From: Orobanche coerulescens
Lineage: Eukaryota > Streptophyta > Magnoliopsida > Lamiales > Orobanchaceae
Reading direction: 5' to 3'
Assembly: GCA_033398695.1 (NCBI GenBank)
Contig: CM065814.1
Coordinates: forward strand, 16,116,358 to 16,180,357
DNA length: 64,000 nucleotides
In this document: piece after piece, positions 45,549-58,499 of the stretch
Layout: each line of letters opens with the position of its first letter
How positions within the stretch are numbered: position 1 is the first letter of the stretch
Program-made: the position numbers and the translations under genes
Notes under the pieces: generated by a model
Database searches by the model: none
What the model was told of the DNA's origin: nothing
Seen by the model: only the letters and a program-made list of their open reading frames with translations

Positions 45549-47873
45549 TGTAACACCCCCAAGTTATTCAGGGTAAATTACAGTGCGGTGAGCCCCACCA
45601 TGGGACCCATAAGGCTATACATGCGCGGAACTGTAAAACTTGACCGAGAAGGTCCAGATACAATGAAAAGAAGGACAATACAAATGGTATTCAAACCATA
45701 ACCAATGTAACCATATACATCACCACACAAAACAATACCTCGGCAACACAGGCCGGAACATCAAGGAAACTGAAATACAATACTCGAGTATTTAAAATCC
45801 ATTCCAGTACAACAACACTGAATGGAGGAACCCAAAAGAAATATAACCGGAGACAAGACACAGTATCACACTTGCCCATCATCTTCATGCCGACCCGATA
45901 CACCTTCGTCTGTTCTCCGGAACCTGAAATACATAAAAAGTATTTCCCCCATAAAGGGGTTAGCCGTCGAATAGCTAGTGCAAGTATATCAAGTATGAAA
46001 AACAATACTCCTCGACAATAAAGTAAATGTAACCGTCAATTCATCAATTTAAGACTAGTATTCCGGAATAACTAAATCTCATAGCATCACATCAATACAT
46101 ATATGAATACCGTGGAACCGCACCAAGAGGCTACGGAACCCTCAGGGGACCTGTCGGCCCGCCCCAGAGTGGTTCGTTCATATCATCCGTGGAATCGCAC
46201 CAAGAGGCTACGAAACCCTCAGGGGACCCGTCGGCCCGCCCCAAAGTGGATATAAATAATCATGCCATTAGTATTTCTTACTTTCAAAGTCGAGAACGTA
46301 CAATCATAATTATATACTTGCCTTGAATAGTTGACGACGCAACGAACGGAAAGGAAAGTCACCGACGAATGCTAGGAACCAACGAAACCGAACCTAATGA
46401 TTCGAAGAATACAATCACAACCAATTCTAAACGAATACGGAATTGGAATACACCCGGAAACCCGCCTACGATTAATATATATTCGTATAAAAACAACAGT
46501 GAGGGCGGACCACAACCAAACCCTCTCGATTTCGTAAAAACCACGAAATATACCATGAATCCGTAGGGAAACTAAAAATACTAACAAGATTAATCATATT
46601 CATGATTAATTATCCAACAAAACGGAACGAATCGGACAAAAACGCGAAAACCCCCAAATCTTCCCAAAAGTAGGGTTCTAAAGATCTAACCTTGATTCGC
46701 TGGATCAAGGGATGTTATAGGATGATTGATCAGTGATATGAAATCAGAAACTTCATGGATTTGTTGTTTAACAACATGGATTCACCTCCTCCGAAGCTCC
46801 AGCCGCAGACCGAAGAGAAAGGAAATGAAAAATGAGTGAAAAAGTGGTTGCTCTGTCATTTATATACTGGGCCGGAACTAGCGTGCACTAGCCTACCCGG
46901 ACTAGCGTGCGCTATCGGCCAGTATCAGCTCAGCACTCTCGGCCAGGACCCGCACGACCCGGCACCACCGACCAATCCTGCCGACCATGACCTGTTCGCC
47001 TGATCCCCGCTAGCGTGCGCTACGGCGAAAGCCTGCGCGCGCTAGCCGACCTGTCCAGTAGCCTCTGGACTAAAAAGCTCGCCCCGGTAACGTACGCTAG
47101 TCGGCCGACAGCGTGCGCTAACCCTGCCGGTTAGCGTGCGCCACGACCGACAGTAGCGTGCGCTACCTGCCGATCCTACCCGAGTCCAGAACCTCAGAAC
47201 CCCTCTGCCCAGACCCGATAGCGTACGCTGGGCCGCTCGACAGCGTGCGCTACACTGCCGAGCTAGCGCGTGTAGCCTCCCGGCCGTAGCGCACGCTACG
47301 CCGGTTCCTGCCGTGCCTGCTCGGCCAGTGCCCAACACTTCCGACAGTGCCGCACCGGTCCGGCCAGCTGCTCAGCCGCCATGACCCGACGACTCGATTT
47401 TCCGAAAACGTACGGAACGATCACGACAAAAAGCTCGCGGGCAACATCAACGACCCGAAATGAAAACATAATACAATAATTAATCATACGCGACCTAGAA
47501 AAGAGTCGATACATCAATTACAGATACGGATACCCATAACTTTGGGTAAATTACAAAATGGCCCAAAACTCCCGAGAATCACGATACATGATCGAATAAC
47601 CAAACCGAAGTTCACAACACGTATAACAAGGTTAAACGGACTTACGGGAAACTCTAAACAGCAGTTTCGAACGAGATTCGCAAGAATCGAACTCAAGTGC
47701 GGAAAAGTCGCTAAAAGGCACGGAACTCAACAAAACGACACCGAAACGAACTCGGATGTCAAAAAGTGTAGAATTAATCATTCTAAGGATGACGGAACGG
47801 TCCCAAGCGAGTCGTCAAAACGGAATTTATACAAAAAAGAAAAATACTGGAAATCGAATTTGCGGATATTACA
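45549..47873 (-). repeat. 5' LTR of H
   Basis: Highly similar to the 3' LTR 39222-41474. It carries an extra stretch at about 46738-46815 near the leader (CATGGATTTGTTGTTTAACA and following) that the 3' copy lacks, plus scattered substitutions. Confidence 0.92.
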
Positions 47874-49215
47874 TGTGGTCCACGAGGATGCATTTTTGCG
47901 TTTTAAGAATCGGTTGTGCGTACCGGCGAATGATGAGTTGAAAAACTCGATTTTGAGAGAAGCTCATGCTACCCCTTATTCCGTTCATCCGGGGTCTAGC
48001 AAGATGTATAAAGACTTGAAACAGAATTACTGGTGGAGTAATATGAAGCGAGAAGTCGCGGAATTTGTTTCGAGATGTTTAACCTGTCAAGCAAGTCAAG
48101 ATAGAACATCAGCGACCGGCGGGTATGCTGAAACCTCTCCCTATTCCAGAGTGGGAGTGGGAGGATATTTCTATGGACTTCATCACGAGTTTGCCGACGA
48201 GTCGTCGTGGCATGAACACAATCTGGGTAATTGTGGATCGCTTAACTAAATCAGCTCATTTCCTTGAGATTAACGATACGTGGGGTCCCGAGAGACTTGC
48301 CCAGTTATTTATCAAAGAGATAGTGAGATTGCACAGTACTCCTAAAAGTATCGTTTCCGATCGTGACGGACGATTCGTGTCTCATTTTTGGAAATCAATT
48401 CATCGTGCTATGGGAACTCAGCTTAATCTCAGTACAGCTTTTCATCCTCAGTCCGACGGACAATCAGAGAGGACTATTCAGACTTTGGAGGACATGTTGA
48501 GGGCATGTGTCCTCGATTGGAAAGATGATTGGGATGCCCAACTACCGTTGATCGAGTTCACGTACAATAATAGTTGGCATTCTTCGATTAAGATGGCACC
48601 TTACGAGGCCTTGTACGGTCATCTTTGTCGATCTCCTTGCGTTGGGATGACTTATCAGAATCAATCGGCACCGAGCCCGATATGCTTATAGCCGCCCGAG
48701 AGAAGGTAGCTTTGATCAGGAGTCGTTTGTTGACCGCTCAGAGTCGACAGAAATCATATGCAGATAATCGTCGTCGACCATTAGAGTTCGAGACGGGTGA
48801 CCATGTTTTGGTCAAGATATCCCCGAGTCGTGGTATCTTCCGTTTTGGGAAGAGGGGAAAGTTGAGTCCGAGATTCATTGGACCGTTTGAGATTTTGGAT
48901 CGAGTAGGCGAGCTAGCTTATTGATTGGCCTTACCTCCGGCGTTAAGCCGAATTCATAATGTGTTTCACGTCTCTCAGTTACGGAAGTATGTTACCGACC
49001 CGAGTCACATACTTCAGTTCGATGAAATCGAGATCGTCGATGATCATTCATATGAGGAACGTCCTATACGAGTTTTAGAGTGGCGAATCAAACAGTTGAG
49101 GAAAAAGACAATTCCTTTGGTGAAAATTCAGTGGTCTAGACATGGAGTCGAAGAGGCTACTTGGGAAACCAAGGATAGTATGCGGGAGAGTCATCCCGAG
49201 TTGTTTGACCCTTAG
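47874..49215 (+). pseudogene. Pol of element F, integrase and chromodomain-like end
   Basis: Continues pol after H. Integrase zinc finger with HATPYSVHPG and CLTCQ, core residues in MDFITSLP (about 48175), [11 protein letters not shown] (about 48357) and SDGQSERTIQ (about 48455), then [20 protein letters not shown] and the chromodomain-like [14 protein letters not shown] (about 49125). One extra base near 48087 and one missing base near 48640 shift the frame, and a TGA at 48922 interrupts it. All three lesions are absent from element G at the same places, so each is a loss in F. Confidence 0.92.
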
Positions 49216-49248
49216 TTTCGGGGACGAAACTCTTTTAAGGGGGGTGTA

Positions 49249-51703
49249 TGTAATACCCGGTTGTAATTCAGTCATTATCATTCAGTCATTATCATTCAGT
49301 AATTGTCACTCAGTAAATTTCACTCATTAATGATCATTTGTCACTCATATTCAATCATTGTGTTCACCGTTCAGAGTAATTGTATCGTGTATCAATCGTC
49401 ATTCATCATCAATCTAATTGGAGAATCGTGCCGTGTTTATCATCATTGTCATCTTCATTGTGGGCTGTGTGTGAGGAGTAGCGCACGCTACGTACTCTCT
49501 TTAGCGCACGCTAATTGAGTACATGTAGCGCACGCTACCACTCAGCATTAGCGCACACTAATGTTGCCCTGGCTGCAGTCCAAAAGGCACTGGACTGCAG
49601 GTGAGTTATAAGTAGCGCACGCTACGAATGGTAAGTAGCACGCGCTAGTGGTTTGTAGTAGCGCACGCTAATATATGGTGTAGCGCGCGCTAACATCGGA
49701 TCAGGTTGAGTCCAGTGGCTACTGGACTGCATTGGATTAATTCATATCGCACGCTATGAGTGGTTTTTAGCGTACGCAATCGATGTTGCAGCGCACGCTA
49801 AATATTGATTGTAGCGCACGCTACCGCGATCAGATCAGAGGACAGAAGGTTCTGGACTCCAGTACTGGGCATCAGATAATTCGTTAGCGCACGCTAACAT
49901 TTTGGGGTTAGCGCACGCTAAGTGTATAGCCGTAGCGCACGCTACAAAAAGGTACGTAGCGCGCGCTACCGTTTTCGGACAGTGGGTACTGGACTACCCA
50001 AAACACCCGTTAGCGCATGCGAAGAACTGGGAATAGCGCGCGCTAAACTGGAATTTCTATAAATTAGACAGTGTAGCCCAGATTTCGGCATTTGTCATTT
50101 CTTCTCATTTTCTCATCGGTTCCGGGCAATTTGGAGCGATTTGGAGAGTATTCTTCGAGGTGTAATCATCAATCATCATCTTCAAGTCTTTGAGTTGGAT
50201 TAATCATCACTTCATCATCTCCAAAATATAAAATCAAAGGTATTAATCTCTTGGATCTAGAATTTCGTATTTTTGGGTTTTTCCTTCCGATTTCTTCATG
50301 TAAGCTTGGATTGTTGTTGGAATATGTTAGATATGGATTATCTACCTTGGATAAATATATTCCTACGGATTTAATGGCTATTTTGGGAATTTATTTCAAG
50401 AACCCTTGGGGTTGACTTCGGTTAATTTGGGGATTTCCGATTGATGTTGTTGTAATCTAGAATTGTGGATTCCTATTGGATTATTGATGCCATTGATATT
50501 GTTTTGCTGGTTTGAATCAATCATTTGAAGTTGGTTTCGATAATTTGGGTTGGTTGTAACCAACAGGAAGGATATTTTCAACGTATTCGTTAGAGTGCTT
50601 CTACGAGTTTGGATATTGTTGTATCGACGTTTGAGTTGGTTATAATCGTGTTTGATACGTGTATTGAATGGATTATTGGTAATTGTGTTATTCAAGGTTG
50701 TTCGAGCAACCGACATTTCATTTAGGACGTTGTTCGTGGACGTACATTCTTCATCGGTGTTGTGTAAGTTAATTCTTACTCAGTTAAAAGGATATTCATT
50801 CCTTTAGTTGTTGTTCATTCATAATCATAATTCATTCATAAAGTACTAACCGTATTGAAACTTGTAATTGTCACTTAATTACTTCATTCACGAGGAACGA
50901 CGGTTCCAATCATTTCATTGAGATGTCATTCTTTTCACCATCATTTCATCTTGGTGAGTCATTATTTATTTTCGATGTCACTTTTGTTATATCGTGGCAT
51001 TAGGTTATCTTGGCGTGCCGGTTGCGATGGGTAGGATTGTCATGTCGGGCACATTTAAGTCGTGTGTTGGTTGTTGGCCTCACATTGGACTATGCACACG
51101 AGTCGATTGCTTCGTGAGACTGATTAGGTACAAGACCACACGTGTATTCGATCGATACTCGTTGGTGGCTTGTGCACGGACACATTTCCATCCCGGACAT
51201 AGTGTGGCGCCATTCCTTTGAGTCGTACTGTTAGTTGAATTCATATAGCATGTTTGATTGCGTATGTCTTCAACAGGATTGTGTTTATTCAATTCTTGAG
51301 GATTGTTGTTCTGTGTAACTGACCCCGTTGGGGGATATTGTTTTTCAGGTCATGGCAAGGCAAAGGCACGGGGAGAGCACGTTGACGGCGAGGAGTCCCA
51401 ATGATACTAGTAGGGGGCCCCAGTCTTTTCAGTCATTTATGTTTCCTTCATTTTATTCCGCTGCAGACATTCCGTTTGAATACTCATTTCACTCAGTGTT
51501 GTATATTTTATCTCCATATAAAATATACATGTATTCTGTATTATCTTGGGTGTGTTGTATGAAACTCCTCATCGGAGTAATTAATGTTGTAATGTGGTTC
51601 GGTACTACATTTACCCTGTGTAATTCATTCATTTTCATTCGCCTGGTGGGTCCCAGTCGGGGGTCCACGACACTGTAATATCCGCCTAGTTTGGGGTGTT
51701 ACA
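49249..51703 (+). repeat. 3' LTR of F
   Basis: Almost identical to 32943-35392, with differences mainly near 50990-51240 (small indels) and in a few palindromes. Preceded by the GTTTCGGGGACGAAAC hairpin and TTTTAAGGGGGGTGTA. Confidence 0.95.
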
Positions 51704-53212
51704 AAACCACACTCTCTCGGCGATTAACACCGGACTAACTTTAACTTCCTTGTCCCCCACGATTCTATCACCACTGGGCAACTTAACCACAAAGGACTCA
51801 CAAGGAGACAAGCCCTCAATATTCCGTCGATGCACACAATCCAAAAAGAGGAATGAATGAGAAGCACCGGAATCGAAAAGCACTCTAACTAGATGAGACA
51901 AAAGAGAAATGATACCTGTCGCCACGGTAGCCTCTGGATCTCCAGCTCTCCTCATCTCATAAACACGAGGTTGCACCGAACCAGCACTGGGGGGCCCCCC
52001 TCTAACAGACTGACCACGGCCTCTGCCTCGACCGTAACTCTGGGATGGCTGACCCGTAGATGACTTCTGATTAACAATCGGTTCTCCAGGCGTAGGGGCT
52101 GATGCCTGAGTTCCAAGTGGATTTTCTTCTTCTGTACAGTACATGGCTCTATGGCCTTCCTGGCCGCAATTAAAACACTTCAATGGGGGTAGACCACAAT
52201 CACGATTAAGATGGCCCTGTTGGCCACAATTAAAACATGTCACAACCCGGTTGGACACACTAGCACCAGCTCTGAAATTCCGTTTACCTCCTAATGCACG
52301 AGAAGACCCTTTGGTTGGATAACTTGCCGACTGTGATCCCCGCTGGTTGCCACCTCTACCGCTAGAAAACTTTCCAGTGGTCTTCTGATTCTTACTCTCA
52401 CTTGTCGTTTCGGTAGTAGTGAAGGACATATCATAGGCTAATGCCCTATCTTGATACTCCTTCAATGTGGTGCAAGCGAAGCCCGACATATAGTGCCGAA
52501 CTCTTGGCTTCATTCGCATGTCAAAGTGACGGATTCTATCTCTCTCTTCCTTTACTTGATTTTTCACATGGTTGAGTTGACGGTTGTATTCATTGATTGC
52601 CTGAGATACAGGGACATCCTGGGGTTTAGCTTCGTAAAAGACTCGAATCCTGGCCTCCTGAACAGGCCACGGGCAGAACTCGGCCTCCATCAATTTCTTA
52701 AACTCGTCCCATGAAACCACATGATCCTGAGGTGCAACAGCTTGCCACCAACTAGCCGCATCCCTCGATAGAAAGTACTGGGCAACTGGCACCTTACGTG
52801 CCTCTGGACAATTCACGGCCATGAAAACTTTATTCATTTTATTAATCCAATATTCCCAACCGATCGGATCATTTGCTCCAATAAATTGGGGAGGGCGCAT
52901 ACGGATAACATCTTGTAACCACTTCTCAGCCCCAGTGTCGGTAACAGGAGGTGGTTGGTTAAGCTGTACCGCCTGGGTTAAAAGAGCCATTTGGTTCGCC
53001 ACTTGCTGCAGTATGGTTGCAACACCCACATCTGGTTGGCTCCCTGCAGAAGTTCCCATACTGGCTGACGGCTCCTGATGACTACCGGTGCTTGGTTGAA
53101 TAGAGTCCGACAAGCTAGGCGTAGCTGAGCCTCCTACCGAGCTGAGGGATATGGCCGCTTCACCGACTGCGCCACGCCCTCGGCCGCGTCCACGTCCTCT
53201 ACCAGTTGACAT
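51704..53212 (-). CDS. Gag-protease of element G, 5' part
   Basis: On the minus strand an ATG at 53212 starts MSTGRGRGRGRGRGAVG, then a Ser/Pro-rich segment and the Gag core (RPPQFIGANDPIGWEYWINK, ASWWQAVAPQ, HYMSGFACTTLKEYQDRALA). Two CCHC knuckles follow, CFNCGQQGHLNRDC and CFNCGQEGHRAMYC (about 52225-52130), an RG-rich stretch, and protease with LFDSGASHSFLF (about 51880). About 500 residues remain open up to the insertion of F at SPVLIAERVWF. Divergent from the Gag of F and C. The rest of protease and pol lies at 32942-29779. Confidence 0.92.
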
Positions 53213-53442
53213 TCTAAAGGAAAAATGGAAGTAAAATCATAAGCATAGCTCGAAGCAATCCCATCTAGAATATGGACTTCTCATGTCCCATAATCGAATG
53301 ACAATGAGTGAATAAAGAGGGTAAATAAGATAGGGAACTTACGAGTACCGGTCGTACGAGATGACGGCACATGATGATCTTGTGTTCTCGAGAATAGTAC
53401 ATTTAGACTCAAAGAATCCGACCTAGGTATCCATAAACCTAA

Positions 53443-53454
53443 GCTCCGATACCA
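53443..53454 (-). other. Primer-binding site of G
   Basis: On the minus strand TGGTATCGGAGC, five bases from the 5' LTR. It has the same A-to-G variant as element F. Confidence 0.85.
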
Positions 53455-53459
53455 AATTC

Positions 53460-55328
53460 GTAACACCCCGAGATATTGGGAGAATATCACAAAGACCGTG
53501 AATCCTAACCCGGGACCCACTAGGCTTATCTTACTCACAACGTATCAAATTTGACAAAATCCACTCGGGAATCAATAAATTCGATGTAAACAAGGAAGTT
53601 CAACCATGGACAAATAATACCATGAAGAAATACAAGAAGTTGTACAACAATGGAAAAGGACTTTCCTAAAGTACTCGAGTACCATTTATTATTACAAGGA
53701 TAAAATAGATCAAGAGGACAACTATCAAACAACATGGAACACAACTAGCCACAGTATCACGCCGCCATCCTCATCGTATCGTCCGGTGCTCGCTCGTATG
53801 GATCCTTAGGACTGAAAAACACAAAAGTAATTTTCCCCAAACAAGAGGGGTTAGGGCAAGTATTACAAGTGAAATGTCAAGTCTTATACATAAAAGCATA
53901 TGCACCAATTCAAAGCCATGATAATGATTTTCCGGAAAATAAAATTATCCAAACATATTTAGAAATGATGATATCTCTTGATTAACCGTGGACTCGACAA
54001 TGCGCGAATCCCTCCTCGACCCCGTCGAATCATCTCGGAGTGGCTAACTCAAATGTTCACGGAACCGACATAAGCGGAACCCTCCTCGACCCCGTCGGGT
54101 CCTCTCGGAGTGAACGAAAGCAACTCTCACAATCACATGCATTACTTTTCACATTTAAGAACATAACTTTCACAAGAATCACTTGCCCGGAATCGAGAGA
54201 AAAGGTTACAAACGACAAGGTACCAAGATTGAAGGATTCGACAACTCCGAACCTAGACAAGTTCGTAATTCAATTATCAAAACCCCATCGGTATGAAAAT
54301 AAGTTGGAATCACTCGAATTTACTACCCCATTACATGTGTTCCGGGAATAATTCTCGCAAGTTAAATATCCCAAATACTCAAGAACTCGAAATATACCAA
54401 TAAATTCGTAGGAAAACATGTATCCAAGGTAGATAATTCATAATCGATATACTCTAACATAACAACAAGTCGGATCGAAGAAATCGGATGGAAAATCCCC
54501 AAATCCGAAAATCTAGAGTTGTGAGAAGTTTACCTTGATTTGGAGCGGTGGGGAGGATTAAACGTTGATAAATCCGAACTAGTAACTCAAAGATGTTGCT
54601 AGATAATTGCGGCTCGAAGAACTCCTCACAAATCGCCTAATCGCCCGAAATCGTCCAAGGAGGTGAAGGAAGAAAGAAATGATGATTTGGGAATGGAAGT
54701 GTCCTATTTATATTAAATAGGAACTAGCGTGCGCTAGTCCCGAAAAATAGCGCGCGCTATCGGACTCACCAGCACCAGTGGCCTCTGCCAGCTTCGTTAG
54801 CGCACGCTAACACTGCTAATAGCGTGCGCTAGAACCTTCAAATAGCGTGCGCTAATTCTTTCTAATAACGTGCGCTACCCGGTAGTGGTGACCACCCGTA
54901 ACCCATCGTCCCCAGCTCTGCTCTCTTTAGCGCACGTTACTCGAGTAATGTAGCGTGCGCTACCACTAAAATCTAGCGTACGCTACCCGTCACACCTAGC
55001 GTACGCTAGGAATTCCCTTTTCCAGTCCAGTAGCTACTGGATTGTCTGCCTCCAATACATTAGTAGCGTGCAATAATTATAACGGATAGCGTGCGCTACC
55101 CTCACTAAATTAGCATGCGCTACAAGGTGTGCGTAGCGTGCGCTACCCTTTACACGAAGGTAGTATAATCGCGTCAAGGATCCGAAAACAATGACGATCC
55201 GAACAAGAAAAGGGATAAATCTAATTGACAAGAGTTTCAAGATTAATATAAGCTTACTAAACACTTACACGAGTGTCAGAATTACAAAGCACAAGAGTAG
55301 AAGATTTACAAAAAGTACGGGTATTACA
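53460..55328 (-). repeat. 5' LTR of G
   Basis: Counterpart of 27844-29743, with palindrome array at about 54722-55147 and TATA-like GGTATA/TATTTATA at about 54705-54715. The terminal base next to the primer-binding site is changed (GTTACG instead of GTTACA). Confidence 0.9.
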
Positions 55329-55867
55329 TATGACCATGCATATCTATACTTGGTTGTATATGTAGAATACTTATGTAGGGAAGTTTTCACTGAGCCAACC
55401 CATCCTTATGGATTAATTTTGGACCTCAATAGTGCTGAACTCAAACAGAACAGTGAGTCTTTGATCGAAGAATGGAGATATCCATGAAGATCGTGGCAAC
55501 AATGTTGGATCTAGACAAACAATCACTCTACAATACAAAAACTAGTTATTCAATTTGCACCCTCACCCTCCAACTCTTGTTGTCTTATCATCTTCTCTGC
55601 TCCCATTTTCATATCTAAATTTCGTTAAAATATTACTTGATTTGTCTCTTTTTCCATAAAAATTTCATATATAGATTGACAATATGTACGAGCTTCACAG
55701 TCCCAATGTGGGACAATAGGTGAACCAAATTGTCCCTGATTTTGATATGTTTTTTGCTACTTTTCTGTACCAACCGTATCTTGCAAAATTCACCTTAAAT
55801 TTGATAGACAGGATTAGGTCATGTGCCATCAAATTAACCCCCACCATGCAACTTCAAATATAAATGC

Positions 55868-55916
<49 letters not shown>

Positions 55917-56960
55917 AGAATAAATCCAAACCATTGATTTTTGTGTGATCTATGGTCCAGATTAGATATGCATAAAAAATATGCATTTCATGCAATAAAA
56001 TGTTAAGCACTAAAATTATGAATTATATGCATCAAAATATCGATGCATTAAAACAATACATTCAATGCATCAAAATATATGCTTGAGATTGGTTGGTCTT
56101 GACCATTAGCATATATTTAGATGTATGACAGACTTTTGGATTTCAGTTCTTCAAGTTTCAGAATTGTATGACAGATATTTATGTATAATTATGCTTTTAT
56201 CAAAAAAATTGAACATTGGTTTTCTCCATTGCAAAAGTCTGATTTACAATTAGAATGTATGATGTACTATAAGACTACTAATTAACATATGTTGATGATC
56301 TATGTAGATGTATGACGTTTACAAAATGGAGATTCTTATAGCACAACTTTTGTAGAATAAAATTTTGGTAATTGGAGATATGTAATATTGCAGACCATAA
56401 CAACACTCAAGGAAAAATGAATGAACTGCTGTAGGAAATTACTAAATAAATGGAGCATACTTTGAATAGTATTAAAAATCCTAACAATCAAAAGCAGCAT
56501 TCCTTTGATAGATATTACTGGAAACAAATCAAAAAAGATATAAATTGAGAAAAACCAACTGAGTTCTTTATTTAATAGTTGAATAAGCAGAGAGTAATGT
56601 CATAGAATAAGATATTCCATTGCCTCAACGTGACAAAGCTCAGCTTCCTACCATTGATGAAGAAGCCTATAAATGTTATTCAGAATTTACATAATGTTAG
56701 ATCCAAATGGGTGTAAATAGTGATAATATTATACCTCCATCTAACATTTCTAACCGCTTCATAGTCGATATTAATATAAACTCCGGTCAATGAGGGACGA
56801 ATGTATAATTATTATTCAATTGTTCTATGCAAATGAGGCTAGCTCTAGCTTCTCTAATCTTTCACCTGCACATAGATTGTTATATATTTCATTCACTGTT
56901 AAATAGACATCTAACAAAAACCAAATAAATTTTCAATTAAAAACTAATTATTTCTAAAAG
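55329..56960. other. AT-rich non-coding stretch with microsatellite
   Basis: No gene identified. 55867-55915 is a (TA)n(GA)n microsatellite followed by CCAAACCATTGAT...GATCTATGGTCC, a phrase common at the ends of plant MITEs or Helitron-like repeats. 55975-56090 has many ATGCAT words. A short frame around 55381-55486 (HPYGLILDLNSAELKQ) is unrecognised. Confidence 0.4.
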
Positions 56961-56967
56961 GAGTTCT

Positions 56968-58094
56968 CTAGGAAGTATAGTAATGATACATCATCGTCAA
57001 TAGATCTCTGCCTTGTTCACACAGTTGATATATATTATCAGTAGGCTGATCAATAACAGAACTCCAAACACAATCCAACGACTCAAAATCATCCACTTGG
57101 AACGACCCCAGACTATCACCCGTAAACTGATCGTCATTTTCTAGAACACACCGAGTATCCTCGACCGGACCATCAAATTGTGAATAATTATGCACACAGA
57201 ATGATCAGATCAATTCCCAACAAAAGTGTCTTCGACTAATTGTGTAAAAATTTTGCGGTGTTCGAAAAACTCGCTCGCTTCAAATACAGAACAACCACCT
57301 TTTTTTTAGCCATGGATATTCGAAAACCCCATTGTGTTCTAAGCATATGATATATATAGTTCAATCATTAAAATGGATCACATATCTAAGTAAAAATATT
57401 ACAGTCATTATTCGGTAAACTGAATTAGGTAATTCAAAGGAGGATAATACCAAAACTGAAATGTGCCCTCATGGTTGACCGAATAAGAATGGGTTGTACT
57501 TGGAAATTGCCATCAAATATTGCATTTGACATTGCAACTTTGTCGTCCCAAAGTACAACCCTAACGTATGTTATACAACATATAGTACCAAGAATCAGAT
57601 GGTTAACCTGCCATCGTAGAGATTGAAGCAAACATAAATTCTTTCACCAAAAAGAACACTGTTTATGACTCTAACAGGTTCAACATCCTGAATAGCTCCA
57701 ACAATATCTGTAAACCATGGTCTTTGTTATATTATCACAACTATTCTATTTGATTATGTATCTACAGATACCTACATTGTTAGTAAAATCATTTATTGCA
57801 TATAAAGGCCGGAGCATAAGCAGTTGCAATACTGTGTAGTTCAGTAAGTCCAACTATTTTAAATTTATGCCTGGGTATTCTACTAACCTCCAGTGGTACA
57901 TGTCGAACAATAGTTGAATTTATCAGAAGAATAGACATATTACAAGATACAAGCCTTAGTGTTCTTATTGCTTCTGTAGTAACAAAATTCTCAATGTCAT
58001 AACTGTTTCCTTCAAATATCAAGGTCTGCAAGGAATTCCATATTGCTTGAAATACAAAGGAATGAATATGGTAATCTAAAAAATATAAATGCAT
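56968..58094 (-). pseudogene. Unidentified minus-strand coding remnants
   Basis: Three short minus-strand frames, 58094-57789, 57631-57434 and 57195-56968. The first (SLQTLIFEGNSYDIENF, AIRTLRLVSCNM) resembles the leucine-rich part of plant F-box/LRR proteins. The last (DDQFTGDSLGSFQVDDFES) is acidic and unrecognised. No clear exon joins were found. They may be 3' exons of a decayed gene or unrelated fragments. Confidence 0.3.
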
Positions 58095-58499
58095 ACACGG
58101 TTAATAAATTTAAGATTAAACAAAACATTGGTTATGTTAAACATTGTAGAATGTACCCCAGCATATCGAGTAAAATCATATTCATGCCGATAAAATTGCC
58201 ATTGTTAGCGATCGGAGGCCACATGCGAGTTACATGAACTCATACCTTCCAATACGTACTTGTGTGGTCAAGTAATTGGAGTTGGCGAAATATCTTGAAT
58301 ATGCTAAACTATAACAAAAATAATTAATATTTTGTATTACACATCGAACAAAATAAAATTAAAACAAACATTGCATATAATTCAGTAAAAGATTTATTAA
58401 AATATGCGTAAATAAATGACAATGGACATTGTTTATGTTTTTAAGAGAAGAAAATATCATCCTAGCTTTTGGAAGACATTAACATACTTGATCTAAGTT

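Larger units (their letters stand above)
39222..47873 (-). mobile_element. Composite gypsy element H, nested in F
   Basis: Minus-strand element with perfect target duplication TGTGG (39217-39221 and 47874-47878). Removing it and one duplicate makes F's pol continuous. Outer LTRs are 45549-47873 (5') and 39222-41474 (3'). The internal part is not a normal gag-pol. Read on the minus strand it has a primer-binding site, a vestigial gag start, a polypurine tract, a third LTR of another family (45017 down to about 41590) missing its 3' end, a second polypurine segment like that of element C, and the 3' LTR. It has no pol and is non-autonomous. Confidence 0.9.
32943..51703 (+). mobile_element. Gypsy element F, nested in G, split by nested H
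   Basis: Plus-strand element inserted in the protease region of G with target duplication AAAAC (32938-32942 and 51703-51707; the last A of the LTR is shared, so the exact end is ambiguous by one base). Removing it restores G's reading frame, which proves the insertion. LTRs 32943-35392 and 49249-51703 are almost identical. Primer-binding site TGGTATCGGAGC at 35397. Gag and protease at 35831-37612, pol at 37616-39221 and 47874-49215, interrupted by H. Without H it would be about 10.1 kb. Pol has several stops and frame shifts. Confidence 0.95.
27844..55328 (-). mobile_element. Gypsy element G (chromovirus-like), split by nested F
   Basis: Minus-strand element. 5' LTR 53460-55328, primer-binding site (minus strand) 53443-53454, gag-protease 53212-51703, then after the nested insertion 32943-51703 the rest of pol 32942-29779, polypurine tract at 29744-29770 and 3' LTR 27844-29743. 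Without the nest it would be about 8.7 kb. The two outer flanks do not match (GCCAG on the left, TATGA on the right), so no target duplication is seen. The C-terminus of pol has the W(S)RH...EEATWE signature of chromodomain-bearing elements, close to the Tekay/Del group. Pol carries a stop and a frame shift. Confidence 0.9.

Noticed and set aside
55191..55487. Frame reading HPYGLILDLNSAELKQNSES beside LTR G
   Set aside because: A faint likeness to the HSP90 HPIIKDLN stretch was considered, but it is too short and lacks flanking similarity.
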